Below the pieces are notes generated by a model. It saw nothing but the letters and a program-made list of their open reading frames with translations. It searched no databases and had not been told where the DNA came from. Of a DNA stretch of 6,864 nucleotides, positions 6,499 through 6,864 are shown in pieces (the first letter of the stretch is position 1; each line of letters opens with the position of its first letter). Origin of the DNA: Clostridia bacterium (GTDB lineage: Bacteria; Bacillota; Clostridia; Oscillospirales; Acutalibacteraceae); the NCBI GenBank assembly GCA_017381395.1, contig JAFOCH010000029.1, positions 1 to 6,864 on the forward strand. The letters run 5' to 3'. The translations under genes and the position numbers were made by a program.

Positions 6499-6864
6499 AT
6501 GGATTTAAAAATAGAATTTTGTGATTTAAGAAATAAGATAATTGAAAAGGAGTTTTCCCGTCTCAACAGTATGCAGTTTGAGGCGGTTACTTCTGTTAAT
6601 GGACCGCTTTTGATTCTGTCGGGAGCCGGAAGCGGAAAGACAACCGTGCTTATCAACCGCATTGTGAATATGATAAAATTCGGTGAGGCGTATGGTGCTG
6701 ATTGTGGCGATGTAACCGAATCTGATGTTGAACGGCTCAGAGACTGTCTTGATGGCAAGCGCGAGTTTCCTTCATTTGCGGCAGTAAGACCGGTTGCCCC
6801 TTGGAACATTCTCGCGATAACCTTTACTAACAAGGCGGCGCGTGAACTGAAGGAACGGCTCGAA
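6499..6864 (+). CDS. pcrA: UvrD/PcrA-type superfamily 1 DNA helicase, N-terminal part (cut by window edge)
   Basis: The first 122 codons of a plus-strand gene that runs off the right edge. PcrA/UvrD helicases unwind DNA 3' to 5' during repair and replication. Seen here: the Q-motif region LNSMQFEAV (residues 22-30, Gln26), Walker A GAGSGKTT (42-49), RIVNMIKFG (54-62) and motif Ia ITFTNKAARELKERL (107-121). Between Walker A and motif Ia, about 35 extra residues (62-97, with an acidic stretch ESDVERLRDCLDG) lengthen subdomain 1A compared with Geobacillus/Bacillus PcrA; this resembles clostridial homologues as I remember them. PWNILAITFTN is very close to the PcrA sequence. The ATG at 6499 is used because the frame upstream has no better start and a weak AAGTGAG site overlaps the stop of the preceding gene, seven bases away. 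A helicase-nuclease such as AddA is possible but less likely from this end. The minus-strand frame across it is a shadow. Confidence 0.88.
   Translation, partial: MDLKIEFCDLRNKIIEKEFSRLNSMQFEAVTSVNGPLLILSGAGSGKTTVLINRIVNMIKFGEAYGADCGDVTESDVERLRDCLDGKREFPSFAAVRPVAPWNILAITFTNKAARELKERLE

Noticed and set aside
6468..6833. A 121-codon minus-strand open frame over the helicase start
   Set aside because: It overlaps clear helicase motifs (Walker A and Ia) on the plus strand and its translation is low-complexity and unfamiliar.

Overview
The window looks like a chromosomal segment from a low-to-medium GC Gram-positive bacterium, most likely an anaerobic gut-type clostridium (Oscillospirales/Ruminococcaceae-like). 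The reasons are AT-rich intergenic DNA, good Shine-Dalgarno sites, a DUF1836-type regulator (a Firmicutes family), a clostridial-style cation diffusion facilitator with a long C-terminus, and a PcrA-type helicase with the insertion I recall from clostridial homologues. Taxonomy is inferred from protein style only. I see no mobile element, CRISPR array, tRNA or rRNA.

Layout: positions 1-239 carry, on the minus strand, the start of a DUF1836-family helix-turn-helix protein that runs off the left edge. A 187-bp AT-rich divergent intergenic region (240-426) holds a plausible promoter in each direction. From 427 to the right edge, six plus-strand genes follow with gaps of only 4, 18, 16, 18 and 7 bases: an alpha/beta hydrolase (TTG start), a membrane-anchored MurF-like Mur ligase, a D-alanine--D-alanine ligase (Ddl), a cation diffusion facilitator with a duplicated C-terminal domain, a cytoplasmic glycoside-hydrolase-like protein (DUF4832/GH42-like), and the first 122 codons of a UvrD/PcrA-type helicase. 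No terminator is visible between them, so they probably form one transcript.

How they fit together: Ddl makes D-Ala-D-Ala, and a MurF-type enzyme ligates that dipeptide to the peptidoglycan precursor stem, so genes two and three are consecutive steps of one pathway. The upstream hydrolase is tightly coupled to the ligase (its stop overlaps the ligase's ribosome binding site), but its substrate is unknown. The transporter, glycosidase-like protein and helicase have no obvious biochemical link to the wall genes and may only share transcription. The most unusual object is the Mur ligase: the usual N-terminal UDP-MurNAc-peptide binding domain is not recognisable, and about five hydrophobic segments stand in its place before the ATPase domain.
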